This document shows, one piece after another, positions 38,397-50,165 of a DNA stretch of 64,000 nt. The translations under genes were made by a program, and so were the position numbers. Under the pieces are notes generated by a model that worked only from the letters and a program-made list of their open reading frames with translations, ran no database searches and was not told where the DNA came from. Source of the stretch: Plectrocnemia conspersa (taxonomy: Eukaryota > Arthropoda > Insecta > Trichoptera > Polycentropodidae); contig VTFK01000028.1 in the NCBI GenBank assembly GCA_009617715.1, forward strand, positions 124,001 to 188,000, written 5' to 3'. Each line of letters opens with the position of its first letter. Positions within the stretch are counted from its first letter, which is position 1.

Positions 38397-41107
38397 AGTA
38401 AGTAATTTTCTATTCTGGCTTTTCGGGCATTTCGTAATACGCTTTCGGGTTTATTGCATCGTTTGTGAATCATGCACACCTTTGTCTCGCCAGGTAACGA
38501 TATCGAGCATAATAGCGGGCGCCCTCGCTCCTTGCTCCTGACGGAAATATTGCATAAGTTAGACGCCCCAACTCCCAAGTGCGGCCCTTTTTAATTAGGA
38601 AGCCACGTTTAATAAGGAAAAAGAGCGTTCTGTGTGGATTTATGCCTCGACTTGCACAAATTAAATGAGACCCTTCCGAATACCAGGAGACGCGCGCCAT
38701 ATGTTGACAACGTTGATATATAACATAATAGAGGGAACGTGTCATGTTTCTTGCTTCAAAGAATCGGTAATGCCTTAAAGGCTTAAATGTTATTCTCTCC
38801 GGATAAGCAGCACTTAATTGTCATATAGTTTAATATAGAGTTCTTGTATTTTTTAGGCCGTCAATAATACATGAAACCGTTAAATTCTATCCATAATCTG
38901 GAGATAAATTAATATAAAGCTACACTTGCTTGGCCTAATCATTTATTATTCGCTTTGTGTATCGTGCATTTAAAATCTATTTAAAAATATATTTTTGACT
39001 TGATTGTAGTATAATTTCTATATATATTTGTTGATTATGAAATATTGTAAAAATATACATATTTTTCACAACTTGACGCCATTTCTAATTTAATCAAGAG
39101 TTCGACGGAAAGTGAAATAAAAATACATAAATATAGATACTTTTATACTTTTTCAACATCAAAGATAGACGCTGGGTTCATAAGGAAAAGGGCGGAAATT
39201 TAATTTTAAAGATATGACACGATAACGATTTTTTTATCGCTTTCAAAGTTAACGCCATAGCAAATTGCATTTGTGAGGGGTCAAAAAATAAGTACAAACA
39301 TAAACAAACTATGCTTATTGTACATATAAATATAATAATCGCGTTACGTTTTACTTATCTTTGACATGTTTTCTATATTTCTTTATAATCGTGTAAAACT
39401 ATATTAGTTAAAAAACATTGAGCTAAAATTATAAAAACAGGATTAATAATAATAAAATTACGATAAGCTATCACCTCATCATTTTGTTACTGTCATTTTT
39501 CTTTCTAAGTTAAATTTATAACATCCAAATTTGACACTGAAAAAGCTTTCGACAAATTTTATAAGATGATTTGCATAAAATTTGACACTAAAAAGACCCG
39601 ACATTATTTAATAAGATGATATATGAAAAGTAAAACACTGTTTCTCTAAATAATGAACACTTGCTGGAATTCCACAGGGAAGTTTGCTAAACCTGTTTTT
39701 TATCTTCTTTAAAAACAAGAAAAATATAAAATTAAAAATCTGATTTTTCGACAAATCTGCTGATTTTTTGTGTATTTTTATAGGTCATTTTTTGTTAAAA
39801 TATTTTTTTTATGAATATTTTTTAAAGTTAACTGCTGCTTTTTTATGCTGCTGCATGGGAAAATATAGGTCCGTGCTAGATGTTAAAAAATCATAGTTTC
39901 TTTTATTAAAGCCTTTAGTCAGAAGTATTTATTTGTCAAAAAAAAAATATTTATGATTTCTTAACTACTCTAATCGGCCTTATATTATATTTGCTTTGGT
40001 AATCTAAAAACTATTTTTTTAGTTGGATTACAAAAATTCCTTTGCGTGTAAATCGGCAGATTTCAGAAACGTATGACGGAGTTACGCTATAAAATTTAGT
40101 TGTTTCAAGTTGGCGATCTTAAAACTTATTTTTTCAAAAATATATTTTTATCTATATCTTGCTCGAGTTTGGTATATTTTGTTGTTGAAACAATCAGTAA
40201 AATATCGAGTCAAAGCTAAACTTAAAATTTTAACTGACAATTGAAGAGTCAAGATATTAATGTCGATTTACAAAATCCAAAATTTTTCATAAATCGAAAG
40301 AAGAATGCCTTTTTATTTTCGTTTTATTTCAAAGCAGAAAAGTATAAGATAACTAAAGAAATTATATATATACTTTGTCACGATTTTATGGATTCTATAG
40401 AATCATTAGAATCCACTGAATAAATCAAACATTTAAAATCAATCATTAGTTCAACAATTAAAAGAAATTCAGTCCTCAAGAAAATAATGTAAGTTAAATA
40501 ACATCTTACGTATAAATAAAACCAGAATTATAAAATTATTAAATATTTCAATCAGTAGGCACGAAAACAAACAACTTGTTATGCTTGTTAAATGCCCTGT
40601 TTTCAATCAAACCAAAATCAACAAAAAACGAAGGAAGTTAAAGCTAATCGAATTTTTAACAAAAAAGAAGAAGGGTGACCGATTCCACTTTGGATGGTAC
40701 GTGCTTTCTGAAAATATATTTTAAGAATAATGTGTGATAATGCAACTTTTATGTTTTGATAAACATACATTCTTATTTTTAAGTTATTTTATATTTTTAT
40801 TACTGTGCATAATATATTTTACATGCCTAAATATTGACATAAAAAAATATTAAAAAAAACAGTAAAGATATTTTACGTATATAAAGTAATCTACAAAAAA
40901 TATACTGTAATGTTATAATCGCATACCATATACTACATTTATTAAAATAAAAAGAAGAAAACAAGTATTCTCAATTCCCTGAAAATTAAAAAACATCGAG
41001 TATGCCCAATCGTGATGATTTCTATAGTTGTACTTAGTTTCGACCGCTTTATTAAAAAATATACATTGCACTGACTAATTTATAATATAACTTTGTATTA
41101 TCATTAA

Positions 41108-42233
41108 GTCATAACTAGAGTCTCCAATTACTCGAACCATCAACTACTCGAGTATCGAATATTAAAATTTTAAAATACTCGAGTACTCGAGTACGAGTAT
41201 TTACCAAATGTACCAAAATAGCTATTATTCAAATTCGTGCACATATAAATAAATAAATAAAATACTTTGTAGGTTAATTTTTACAATTATTTTAACTTCA
41301 CGAACATACTTTTTAAAAACAATAATGCAAAAAGTGTCACGAATTTAATATTACTGCTAACCTTTGGTTTTATTATTCCCGTTATGGAAAAAACCCTTTC
41401 CGTTGCTGTTGATGTTGGTCTTATTGTCATTAACACGTTGGATAAGGCTTCTAATTTATATCTGTTCGCTTTTTATAGATATAAAATTTTTTGAACTCTC
41501 TTTTTATGTTCTCTTCTTTCATTCCCTTCTCTGCTTTTCTCTTATTTCCTTCGACTATTGACAAAATAGCATTTTGTAATTCTTCTTGAATAGATTTTTT
41601 TTCTTAACAATATATAATATTCTACTCCTTCTGACTAATGCAAAGAATTTATATCTATATCCTTCGAAGATGTATTTGGGTGAATCTCTTTCACTCTAGA
41701 GCTAAACGGTTCGCAAAGAACTGACTTTACTTTAAATGCCTTTAAAACACACAATTGTTTTGATTTATATTTTAAGCTGAGGGATCAGTGTAAACAATTT
41801 ACAACACTTTACGCTACAACTGCATAGTCATAAAACCTAAAAAAAATTTTTGTTGATATTTCATATTGTTCATTGCCATAAATTAGATAAGTCGGGACTG
41901 TCGAACAGAAAACACAAAAGAAATTTCTCCATCGTACCCACTAACATAGCCGACGACCGGAACTATGCAACTATGGAACTATGAAAAAATTATACCTTAT
42001 AGTAACCGCTCTAACTCGGGACTTCGGGCATAAACGCCAAATAAAAGCAAGACGTTAACCTTTACCGGACTGAGTTAAAGTTATTTTTGTTTCTGAAATA
42101 TTTCAAAATTGTAAAATTTCGAGTAATAATCGAGTAATTTTCAAAATACTCGATTATCAAGTACTTGAAAAATAGACAAAAATACTCGAGTATCGAGTAC
42201 TCGATTACTCGAATTGGAGACTCTAGTCATAAC
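41108..42233 (-). mobile_element. hAT transposon with terminal repeats and 8-bp duplications
   Basis: The element itself is 41116-42225. It begins TAGAGTCTCCAATTACTCGA and ends with the inverse (…TTCGAATTGGAGACTCTA). It is flanked on both sides by GTCATAAC (41108-41115 and 42226-42233), a perfect 8-bp target duplication as made by hAT transposases. Subterminal regions are rich in CTCGAGTA/ATCGAGTACTCG words in both orientations, typical transposase binding sites. The interior carries only the last part of a transposase on the minus strand. It is an internally deleted derivative, shares ~720 bp with the truncated copy at 1841, and needs a helper. Confidence 0.92.
41340..41780 (-). pseudogene. 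hAT transposase C-terminal fragment
   Basis: Minus-strand reading, largely as in the copy at 2090-2480, gives SSRVKxIHPNTSSKDIDLNS-like text, then QEELQNAILSIVEGNKRKAE and KGMKEENIKREFKKFYIYKK. A frameshift intervenes. Next comes EALSNxLMTI followed by the RPTSxxTERIFSITG-type block, which is the hAT dimerisation domain (consensus PxTSxxSERxFS). The catalytic DDE residues upstream of this region are not present. The plus-strand ORF at 41364 is antisense to it. Confidence 0.75.
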
Positions 42234-42404
42234 TAAGTATTTTATACAAAATAAAATATTATTTTAATTAAGAGTGAATTATTTATGAGAAATTGCTAGT
42301 TTCTGAACATCCAAATACTTACTCGGTATGAATTACTTTATATTATTGTGTTATAAGTTTTGCATTCGCTCCGCCAAATGAAGCAAAAGTTAAATTTTTA
42401 ATTA

Positions 42405-42725
42405 AGCCTCAAAGAGCGCGACAATAAAGTTGCGCGACTTTAGCAGGATCCTTCGCCCGCGGGCCGGAAAACGCGCGGGCAGTAATTTTCATACTCCGTC
42501 GTTGTCGTCGTGGAAAAGTTTTCCCTATGAAATTTTCCACTAGGCGTTTACTATCGACAGTAAACGTAAAGTTTTACGCTTTGGCCCGAAGGCCGAGATT
42601 GTAACATTACTGAAGCTATGTTTTATTAGAGCTCATCATCTCGGCGTCTCGCTAGACAGCAACACCACCGAGATGCCTTTTATAGCTAGCCGTCATAGCT
42701 GACATAAACGTACACGGGCCGCAAT
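42405..42725. other. GC-rich island with clustered inverted repeats
   Basis: In ~300 bp there are several stems: CCCGCG/CGCGGG (about 42457-42480), GTGGAAAA/TTTTCCAC (about 42510-42540), GTTTACT/AGTAAAC (about 42546-42565) and CATCTCGG/CCGAGATG (about 42638-42676). GCGCGAC is also repeated directly at about 42417. No coding frame is seen. It is a candidate conserved enhancer or structured RNA. Confidence 0.4.
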
Positions 42726-44179
42726 CGCTTTTTGTTAATAATTTTCACCCTATACACCGACAAAATTTGTGGCACTATATTAGAAGTTATAATATGATAC
42801 TTATTTTTTATTTTTTAAAATAAAATCAAGTCAAATTCACGTAATTTATCCTATTTTAGCTTGTCAAAACTTGTAGGTTACAATGAAGCTTAACTGCATC
42901 TATAAAGTGTGGCAAGTCAATTATAAGCTTAACATTAATTAAACGTCAGTCTTAATAAACTAGTTATAATAATAATGCATTTAATAAAATACAATATAAA
43001 AATGAATATTCTAGAAAATAAAACCTAATTTTAAATTAAGTTAATATGTACCATGTATTGTCAAAGTATATTTTTTAAATATTAAGTATTTTATTGTTGT
43101 CAACTTTGTCAACTTTCACATCGTTTTTATTTTTATTTAGAGTCAATAGTTAAAGAACATTAAATAAAAAATATTAGAATAATACACAATACTTGATTTT
43201 ATGATGTAAATTGTTTCTATATAATATTTCTGTACTTACTCTATACGATAGGTACAAATCGTTGCCTTCACATGCGCCGAGATTTTAACAAATCCCAGCG
43301 CCCATAGTCGGTATTATAAATCTTGTTTACGTTTTTGTCTGCCCCACTCACAAGACACGTACATAATTTATGCAAATAAATCTCAAAGGAGGCTGGCTAC
43401 CTGCCGCTTCATGATTTCCAGACATCTATCTCCGGCTACACCGGCTGAAACACATTTTTCAGCAAATAATACAAACAGCTGTCCGTGTACTCATTCATCT
43501 CCTTTATCACGGTACGTACAAGGGATGCTGCGCCCGCGGGCACAATGGACCGGGGGCTACAAAAAACCCTTGTATCCAAACTTTTTTGTAAAACGTTGTA
43601 CATATATGATGGATATAGCACCGCGGACGGATATCGCAACATCTTCATTGTCCGATTCGATTATTCGATACAATGCTGTCGACTTGGTGGGTTTTAATAT
43701 TTCTTTTCTGTAGGCGGAGGAGATAAAAGGGTTTTTTATTCAACCCTTGCAGATTGAAGATTGCGTGAGATGCGAAACAAATAAATTCCATACTAGCCAT
43801 ACTAGATTGTGTTGTAAATATATACACATCCTTCTTGCTAATAGTGTAACATTTGAAATACATATTTTTACTACTTTTTCTTAGACTTCATTGCATAAAA
43901 GTATATTGTTTGTGTGATTGCTAATCTCCAAGATATTCACGTGCACTATATATTTACCAGAGACCAGATAAAAATTATCTCTCTTGCCGATTTTTCGACT
44001 TTGATGTTGGTGTCATCATCTGGAGCAAAACCTCGATCTCAATGAGTTGTAAGTTCTAATCTGAAGCGATATTTGCGTTTTCTCTTATCTCAAGGTGATG
44101 TAAATATATATATATTTGCTATTTAAATATAGTACTTGTAGGTGTGCCTCTAAATCCCCAATAGTTACTAATGGAAATT

Positions 44180-44600
44180 TCGAAGTATAGGTGGATAGCA
44201 CCACACGAGCAAGGTGAAAAGGGTCCCACGCTAGGTGTCGGCAAACAGACTGCTTTCGGGCGGCGGTAGATTCAGTGTGTTTTATCGCCGCACGAGATTG
44301 ATGTAGTACACGATATTGTTAGAGTGTTTACACGCATAATTAATTTTATGTCGCGTTGCGGATATGTGCACATATTTCGGTCGGTTGTTATGTGGCTCTT
44401 TGTGTAGGAACGGCGATAGATGGCTCTGTGTTGCGGTCGTGCGGCCTCAAAGTTATGCACGACGACGTGCTCTCGGGAAAACAAAACGGTGTCTCCAAAA
44501 AGGAAGACTTTGTCTCCAAAGTTTACATGATCGCCTTTGGCATACTTTATAAAAGTCGTCTGGAACGGAGGGATGCATTTGTGGTCAGCTGAAAAGTATT
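44180..44600 (+). other. GC-richer block, possible promoter or first exon
   Basis: It has many CpGs, a TTCAGTGTG initiator-like word at about 44271, and plus-strand frames at 44356-44592 and 44364-44552 without recognisable domains. No convincing splice donor or signal peptide is seen, so I do not call a gene. Confidence 0.25.
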
Positions 44601-44734
44601 TTTCAGGGCTTTCGGAAAGTAATGGTAGATATGGTCATTGAAAACTTTTCCTTCTGAATAAATTAGGATTTAATATGCTTATATAAAGATCAAAAATTGT
44701 TTATTAATTATATTCGGTTTATGATCTGATCTCA

Positions 44735-46123
44735 AAATATCATCATTTTCTGATCTATGGAAATGCACAAAAGTCACCCCTATTCATAAAAGGGTGACAA
44801 ATTATATATAAAGAATTATAGACCAGTCGCAGCGTTGTCAGCTCCTGCTAAATCATTTGAAATAATTATTCATAAATATCTCTATAATCACTTTCGGCAA
44901 GTTTTGTTAGACCAACAGCATGGGTTTCGTCCTGCCCGTTCCACTGTTACTAACCTTCTGTCGTTCACCAAAACGGTGACAAATTCTCTCGATGCGAGAA
45001 TTCAAGTAGACGTTGTGTATACAGATTTTGAGAAAGTCTTTGACAAATTTTGTCATAGGTTATTATTAAAAAAATTGTCGAACCTCGGTTGCTCAGATAA
45101 TTTAACTCGGTTATTTTCGAGTTATTTAAGCAATCGTAGACAGTTTGTAGCCTATGGTGGACGATTGTCAAAAGAATATTTTACCCCTCGGGAGTTCCTC
45201 AAGGATCGAATCTGGGACCTCTGCTTTTTGTGTTATTTATTAATGACATAAATACAGCAATTAATAATTCAAGTTTTCTTCTGTACGCAGATGATTTAAA
45301 ATTATATAAATGCATTCGATCTGTTGTGGACTCCTTCTCTCTACAGAGTGACTTAGACTCTCTGTGGAGATGGGCTTCCATTAACTGTCTGCCCTTTAGT
45401 GTCGGAAAGTGCCATACTGTGTCATTTTCTCGATCCCGTTCGCCATCAGCTTATTTTTACCATCTCGGTGGTAACATTTTGACTAGAGAAACTTCCACTA
45501 AAGATCTCGGAATTACTTTCGAGAGCAAATGGAGGTTCTCTTTACACATACACGACGTCTGTGATAAATCTTCCAAGATGCTCGTCTTTGTTATGAGGAA
45601 TGCCTTTCACTTTGACGATCCGTCAGTTATTCGCATCCTCTATGACACCTTATTTCGTAGCATTCTTGAATCGGGATCTATAATTTAAAATCCCCGAATA
45701 GCCAAATATTTCCTTTTAGTGGAAAAAATTCAAAAAAGGTATTTAAGATACCTTTACAAGAGGACATTTGGTTATTATCCGTACTTATATTCCAGCGCCT
45801 TTCTTTTAGGAGCGTTGGGATATGATTCGCTGAGTTCTCGCAGAAAGCTGTATGTCGCTAAGCATTTTTTCAAATTACTAAAAGGTGCTGTCGACAATCC
45901 AGCTATTCTCGAGGAATTCCAATTTTGGGTTCCGGAACATTTTCGAGAATCACGATCGAGACCTCTTTTGATGGCCGTTAGGGCTAGGACATCCGCACTT
46001 GCCGACTCGCCTATAGCTGTGGCCATCCGGCTCCTTAATACGCTGGCATTACATATAGACTTAATTAATGTTAGCTACGAAGATCTGTTCCAGTTTGTAT
46101 CATTTAATTTTAATATTTTATAA
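44735..46123 (+). pseudogene. non-LTR reverse transcriptase (ORF2 3' part)
   Basis: Blocks in order: KNYRPVAALSAPAKSFEIII; QQHGFRPARSTVTNLLSFTK; VVYTDFEKVFDKFCHRLLLK with the first catalytic Asp; GVPQGSNLGPLLFVLFINDI (about 45190-45250); LLYADDLKLY with the catalytic Asp pair (about 45278-45307). These are followed by LDSLWRWASINCLPFSVGKC and a thumb/C-terminal region ending at 46123. Only three lesions were found: a one-base shift near 44785, a one-base shift in a C run near 45187, and a stop at 45686-45688. The insertion is therefore fairly young. The wording fits the jockey/CR1 group. Confidence 0.9.
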
Positions 46124-46201
46124 TTTTTTGTTATGTTTAAGTATTGTTATTTTTATGTATATATACGTTTTTTATGTTTTATAAATTTAAAATTTGTTTT
46201 C

Positions 46202-46245
46202 GACCATCGTGGCGCATTGGGGTAACCTGTTAGGCCACGATGGTC
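46202..46245 (+). repeat. terminal stem-loop of the retrotransposon
   Basis: GACCATCGTGGC and GCCACGATGGTC form a perfect 12-bp stem around a 20-base loop (GCATTGGGGTAACCTGTTAG). It is placed about 80 bases after the ORF stop and directly before the A-rich tail. 3' stem-loops of this kind are recognised by the element's own reverse transcriptase in several LINE families; that role here is inferred. Confidence 0.9.
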
Positions 46246-46275
46246 TTAATTTTATCTAAAAAATAAAATAAAATA

Positions 46276-46935
46276 ATTAAAATTTCTTTCTATGGTATGC
46301 ATAATTTTGTAGTCAAAGTTAACTGAGAAGAAACTTCTGTACCTATGATTCAATGCGTAGATTAGATCATATACATTCATTAAACTATTTAGATGCTTCA
46401 TTTTTAATCATTCATTCACATACATAAGGTTATTTTAAAACATTAAACATTGTTTATTTTTATGGCAGTAGAGTTAGCAAATTATATCTAATCTTAATAT
46501 TATGTGTAATTTTTAGCTACATACCCTTACTCCGCTGATTTTTTTTAAACTTATTTATTACTAGCAGTATTTTTTTAACCTTTTCATAAAATGATAAAAT
46601 TAATTATCACACAGAAGTTCAATTAGCTAATAAAAATTATTAATAATTATAAGAGATTTAAAACTAAACAATATTTTATTTATAAATCTCATATTTAATA
46701 TTTGTATAAAGCAATTGTAGAATGCTTTACTTTATTTTTTCCTGATATGTAAAATAATGAATAAGGGTTTAACTTTTTTTTAAATAGTTAAAAAAATATA
46801 ATATTACAATGCATATTCTACCATAAAATAATTATCAACATAATATTACAAATTAATATTTTGCATAGTATCTTAAGTATTTTTTTTGTATAGTAAAAAT
46901 ACTACTTTTCTATTCCAAGAATAGTGGAAGGCTTG
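46276..46935. other. AT-rich non-coding stretch
   Basis: I see no gene or element here, only AT-rich sequence between the retrotransposon tail and the MULE-like element. Confidence 0.6.
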
Positions 46936-47359
46936 GAAAACTGCGGGACACGGTCAATTGGGCGACGGTCAAATGGGCGATTCAAAATATGCGACGGACA
47001 AATAGGCGATGGTCTTTTGGGCGATACAATAATAATGCATTACAAATAAATGTGATGCAAATCATGATCTTATAACTAATTAAATAATTGACATAATTTA
47101 ATACATATTAAAATATATATATACATATACGTACATACGAAAATATAAGTAATATTTTTTAGAAAAGAATTAAAAGATGAAAACATTATTCGGTCTAAGC
47201 AAAATATAATATACCTACATAAGATATTTACTTATCATTTTTGCATATTTAATCATAAAATATCACTTAAACAGTTTGATTTTTTTATTCAAGAATTTAA
47301 GAGAGCTACCCGATATCATAAAACACTCGAGTTTTAGTCGGTAATTTTATTATAAATAC

Positions 47360-47880
47360 CTACCTGATAAATGTTTATAGTGGGCCCTTACGCAAATTTT
47401 TTTTATGTTTTGAGCCTTGGAAACTACTATAAGAACAAACTTTTGGAAATTCTAAAAATCGCATATTTTACAGCTATCTATCTTAAATTATATAGAATAG
47501 TTATATATAAATATAATAACACAGAACTAGCGCTGATAAGTGTTTATCGTGGAGTTTGCCCTTTACGCGATTTTTTTATATTTTGAGACTTATAAATTAC
47601 TGTGAGAACAATCTTTTGGAATTTCCAAAAATCTCATATTTTACCGTTATCTATTTTACTGAAAAGGGTAGTTATATATAAATTTAATAACCTAGAACTA
47701 GCGCTGATAAATGTTTATCGTAGAAATTGCCCTTAACGCGAATTTTTTTTATGTTTTGCGCCTTGGAAATTAGTGTGGGAATAAACTTTGGGAATTCACA
47801 AAAACCGCATATTTTACAATTATCTATTTAAAACTAGATAGGGTAGTTATATATAAATATAATAATCCATAACCAGCGCT
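47360..47880. repeat. three-copy ~171-bp tandem repeat
   Basis: Three units start at about 47362, 47530 and 47701. Each carries CTGATAARTGTTTATxGT, CCTTaACGCGAATTTTTTT-like text, ATGTTTTGxGCCTTGGAAA and AGTTATATATAAATATAATA and ends in AGCGCT. Periods are 168-175 bp and the copies differ by roughly 10-20%. The array is inside the MULE-like element. Confidence 0.85.
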
Positions 47881-48142
47881 CAGTATACCTTTGAATTTGT
47901 ACTGAAAACGTTCGCAAAAAGTTTCGTTGCGTCTTTGAAAAGTATTTTTGTCGTGGTTTTAAAACACTTTGTCACAGTGTCATTGTGTTTTTAGTAAAAA
48001 AATCAGTACAGCAAGAAAATAAGTATGTATCTTTTTATTCACATGTGGGTTATATTTTATGTGTTATTTATAGATAATTGTTTTTTATAGATCATTGTTG
48101 AGAACGACCAATTTGAGTTACCACATTTTATATTCTTCATAA

Positions 48143-48235
48143 ATGGATAATTCAGGGATATTAAGTCAAAAAGACAAGGTAAAATATGTTTGGAATGGAT
48201 ATCTTTATGAAAAGAATAGACCAAAGAATTTTTAG
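48143..48235 (+). pseudogene. possible FLYWCH zinc-finger fragment
   Basis: The 30-codon frame MDNSGILSQKDKVKYVWNGY then LYEKNRPKNF ends in a stop. The VxNGYxYxKxR pattern fits the start of a FLYWCH domain, often encoded next to MULE transposases. After a shift the sequence continues RYNRENIIEYLRGTAYNYN, which could be the degraded end of the same finger. The match is short, so confidence is limited. Confidence 0.35.
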
Positions 48236-48482
48236 AAAAGTTTTGAGGTACAATAGAGAAAATATCATAGAATATTTACGTGGTACTGCATATAATTATA
48301 ATATGAGTTAATAATTTGAAAATAAAATTGTTTTTCATTTAATATACTTTTTCGTTTTAATGTATATTTTATTAATATTTACAATAAAGCAAAGCGTGCA
48401 AGTTTTTTTTTAATTTCTGTCGCCCAATTGACCGGAATCGCAATTTGTCCGTCGCTCAATTGTCGTGTACCGAAGACTGCGG

Positions 48483-49925
48483 CCTATCGAGCAACTCGTT
48501 CTTTATGCATTAGAAATATTTATTGTACAAAGATCTTTACTTTCTAAATATATCTTAAAGTAATGACTATTTCCATTAAACATTTATTTAAGTGATTGTT
48601 CATATTATATAATACATTCAACTCACAAAGTTTTAGTCTCCATAGCTCAACACCGCTGGCGTTCCAAGCATTGTGCAGCTTATTCGAGAGTAATATTAAT
48701 CGGATTGCTCTGCTGGAAATAAGTCGTTCTCTTAACAAACAGTTAGTAGCTCCAAGGCTTTGTATGTTTTTTTCTCCTCTATATAAGTACCTATTTTTTT
48801 TCTTCAGATTTTCTCTCCAGCCAGACAACGTGTACGTTCAACGCCGTTACGCATTCATTCTCAGCTGTAATGTATAGAGCGTGTTTCCAGAGCGAAACTC
48901 TAGACGAAGAACAGGAGAATAATGCATTTTAAGAACGTTTCGAGAGCAAAGTTCACGCTTGTGCCTGCAGTGTGCCTCAGCTAGACGTATGCTGTTAAAT
49001 CTTAGATCACACGAGCTACCAGGTCTCTGAGCGCAACGGTCATAAAACAATACAACTTTATTCTAGACAGATAAATTTACCTTGTAATGCGACTATGTGC
49101 CCACTTTAACTCGGTGAGCATAGGTGTATATGCACTTTTTACTTCATGTATATAGCAATATATGTATTTAAAACCAGTATAACAATATTAAATTATATTT
49201 AGAATTGAATCGCTTATAATTATATAATACATTTTAAAACACAATTATTTTAGTGTTTTTCCATCCATTTTGTAATATATTTTATAACTAATTTTCTATT
49301 GTCCCATTTACCATCTCACTTCATCTAGAAATTTATTAAGCCAGCGCTCACAATTTCTAATATCTTAACCGTCCACATAAATCAACTTAATCTTCTGCAG
49401 AGATTCCTTCCTACCCTTCTTATATTCTTGTAGCGTCACACTTCCAAAGTGCACCTCGTAAATTTCCGCTCGTCTTAAATTTTCGACTGGAAAATATTTA
49501 TTTTTAATGAGTACAAATTCACAGTGAAAATAAAAGGGGCACTTCAATTTCAATCTCTTGAGCTGAATATCATTATTACAGTATTATTTCGACACCAGAC
49601 GGTATTGTTATGTTTATACACATTTGTATACTTTTTTCTCGTCTCAGTTGTATGGCCATAATAATTATTATAGCCATAATCACTGTCGCCGTTCTTGTAC
49701 AAGTTTGCCTTTTAGCGCGAATGAAGCATAAAAGACTCGAGCGAAGCCATTAAAAATTTATTTTATTTTTTTCGACCTCCGAAAAAAATAAGTCGGGGAA
49801 GTGCAATTAACGGTTATTGTATATATACAATACCGAACAAACGGCAAAAAAATACCATGACTTTTTTAATATTATTATATTCTTCACAAATCGTATATAA
49901 ACTATGACTTAAATTTTTTTTACAG
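48483..49925. other. non-coding stretch
   Basis: No gene is supported. A GC-richer block spans about 48640-49030, with frames open on both strands (mutual shadows) and no known domain. Confidence 0.45.
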
Positions 49926-50165
49926 CTAGGTAAAAGTTTGTTTTATTATAATAAAAAAAATTAAAGAACTGTATTTAAAAATTGTAAATTTAATGAATAT
50001 TTTCTTGTATGAAGGGTCTTCTTTAAATAATGATTTTAATGTATTATATAAATGATCGCCGAAAGCTTCAGCTTTTTCTTTATCAGCTCTGCTCCGTTTG
50101 TCTTTATTAAATCTGATTATAAAACAAAATTGTCTTAGTTTTTTATTTTCTTTGTTACCTTCCAT
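49926..50165 (-). pseudogene. non-LTR retrotransposon fragment (endonuclease-RT linker)
   Basis: The minus-strand frame contains RFNKDKRSRADKEKAEAFGD then HLYNTLKSLF. The pattern SRxDKEKAEAFxxHL is the conserved linker between the endonuclease and reverse transcriptase domains in jockey-type ORF2 proteins (usual text WARSDxEKAxxFAxHLxxxF). The rest of the 79-codon frame is not recognisable and no RT follows. It is a short, old relic. Confidence 0.5.

Larger units (their letters stand above)
34476..41107. other. long non-coding stretch
   Basis: No gene is supported. GC-richer blocks at about 35030-35370, 35860-36220, 37440-37680 and 38360-38760 may be regulatory. A (CA)n run lies at 37385-37401 followed by (TA)n at about 37420, and a (CT)n run lies at 38379-38396. 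Frames at 38363-38745 cross a GC-richer block on the minus strand but resemble nothing known. Confidence 0.5.
42234..44679. other. non-coding stretch with GC-rich islands
   Basis: Islands lie at 42400-42725 (many inverted repeats), 43255-43700 and 44180-44600. Overlapping frames on both strands in the latter two are mutual shadows. None shows a known domain. Confidence 0.45.
44680..46275 (+). mobile_element. jockey-type non-LTR retrotransposon, 5'-truncated
   Basis: A reverse transcriptase and C-terminal region are followed by a short 3' UTR, a stem-loop (46202-46245) and an A-rich (TAAAA)n tail. This is the normal 3' end of a LINE copied by target-primed reverse transcription. Recognisable RT text starts at about 44735 (SSFSDLWK, VTPIHKKGDK). 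The endonuclease half of ORF2 and ORF1 are absent, as usual for 5'-truncated copies. The exact 5' junction could not be fixed; 44680 is approximate. Confidence 0.88.
46945..48471. mobile_element. MULE-like DNA transposon, non-autonomous
   Basis: The left end GGGACACGGTCAATTGGGCG then ACGGTCAAATGGGCGATT is mirrored on the other strand from 48471 by GGTACACGACAATTGAGCGA then CGGACAAATTGCGATT. The flanks GAAAACTGC (46936-46944) and GAAGACTGC (48472-48480) are a 9-bp duplication with one mismatch, the size typical of Mutator-like elements. The GGCGAxGGxCAAATxGGCGA word is iterated at the left end, adding internal repeats. Inside are a tandem array (47360-47880) and a short FLYWCH-like frame (48143-48235). 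No transposase core is present. Confidence 0.7.

Noticed and set aside
38363..38745. Overlapping minus-strand ORFs in a GC-richer block
   Set aside because: Two frames open over the same block, with no known domain or splice signals. Treated as possible regulatory DNA.
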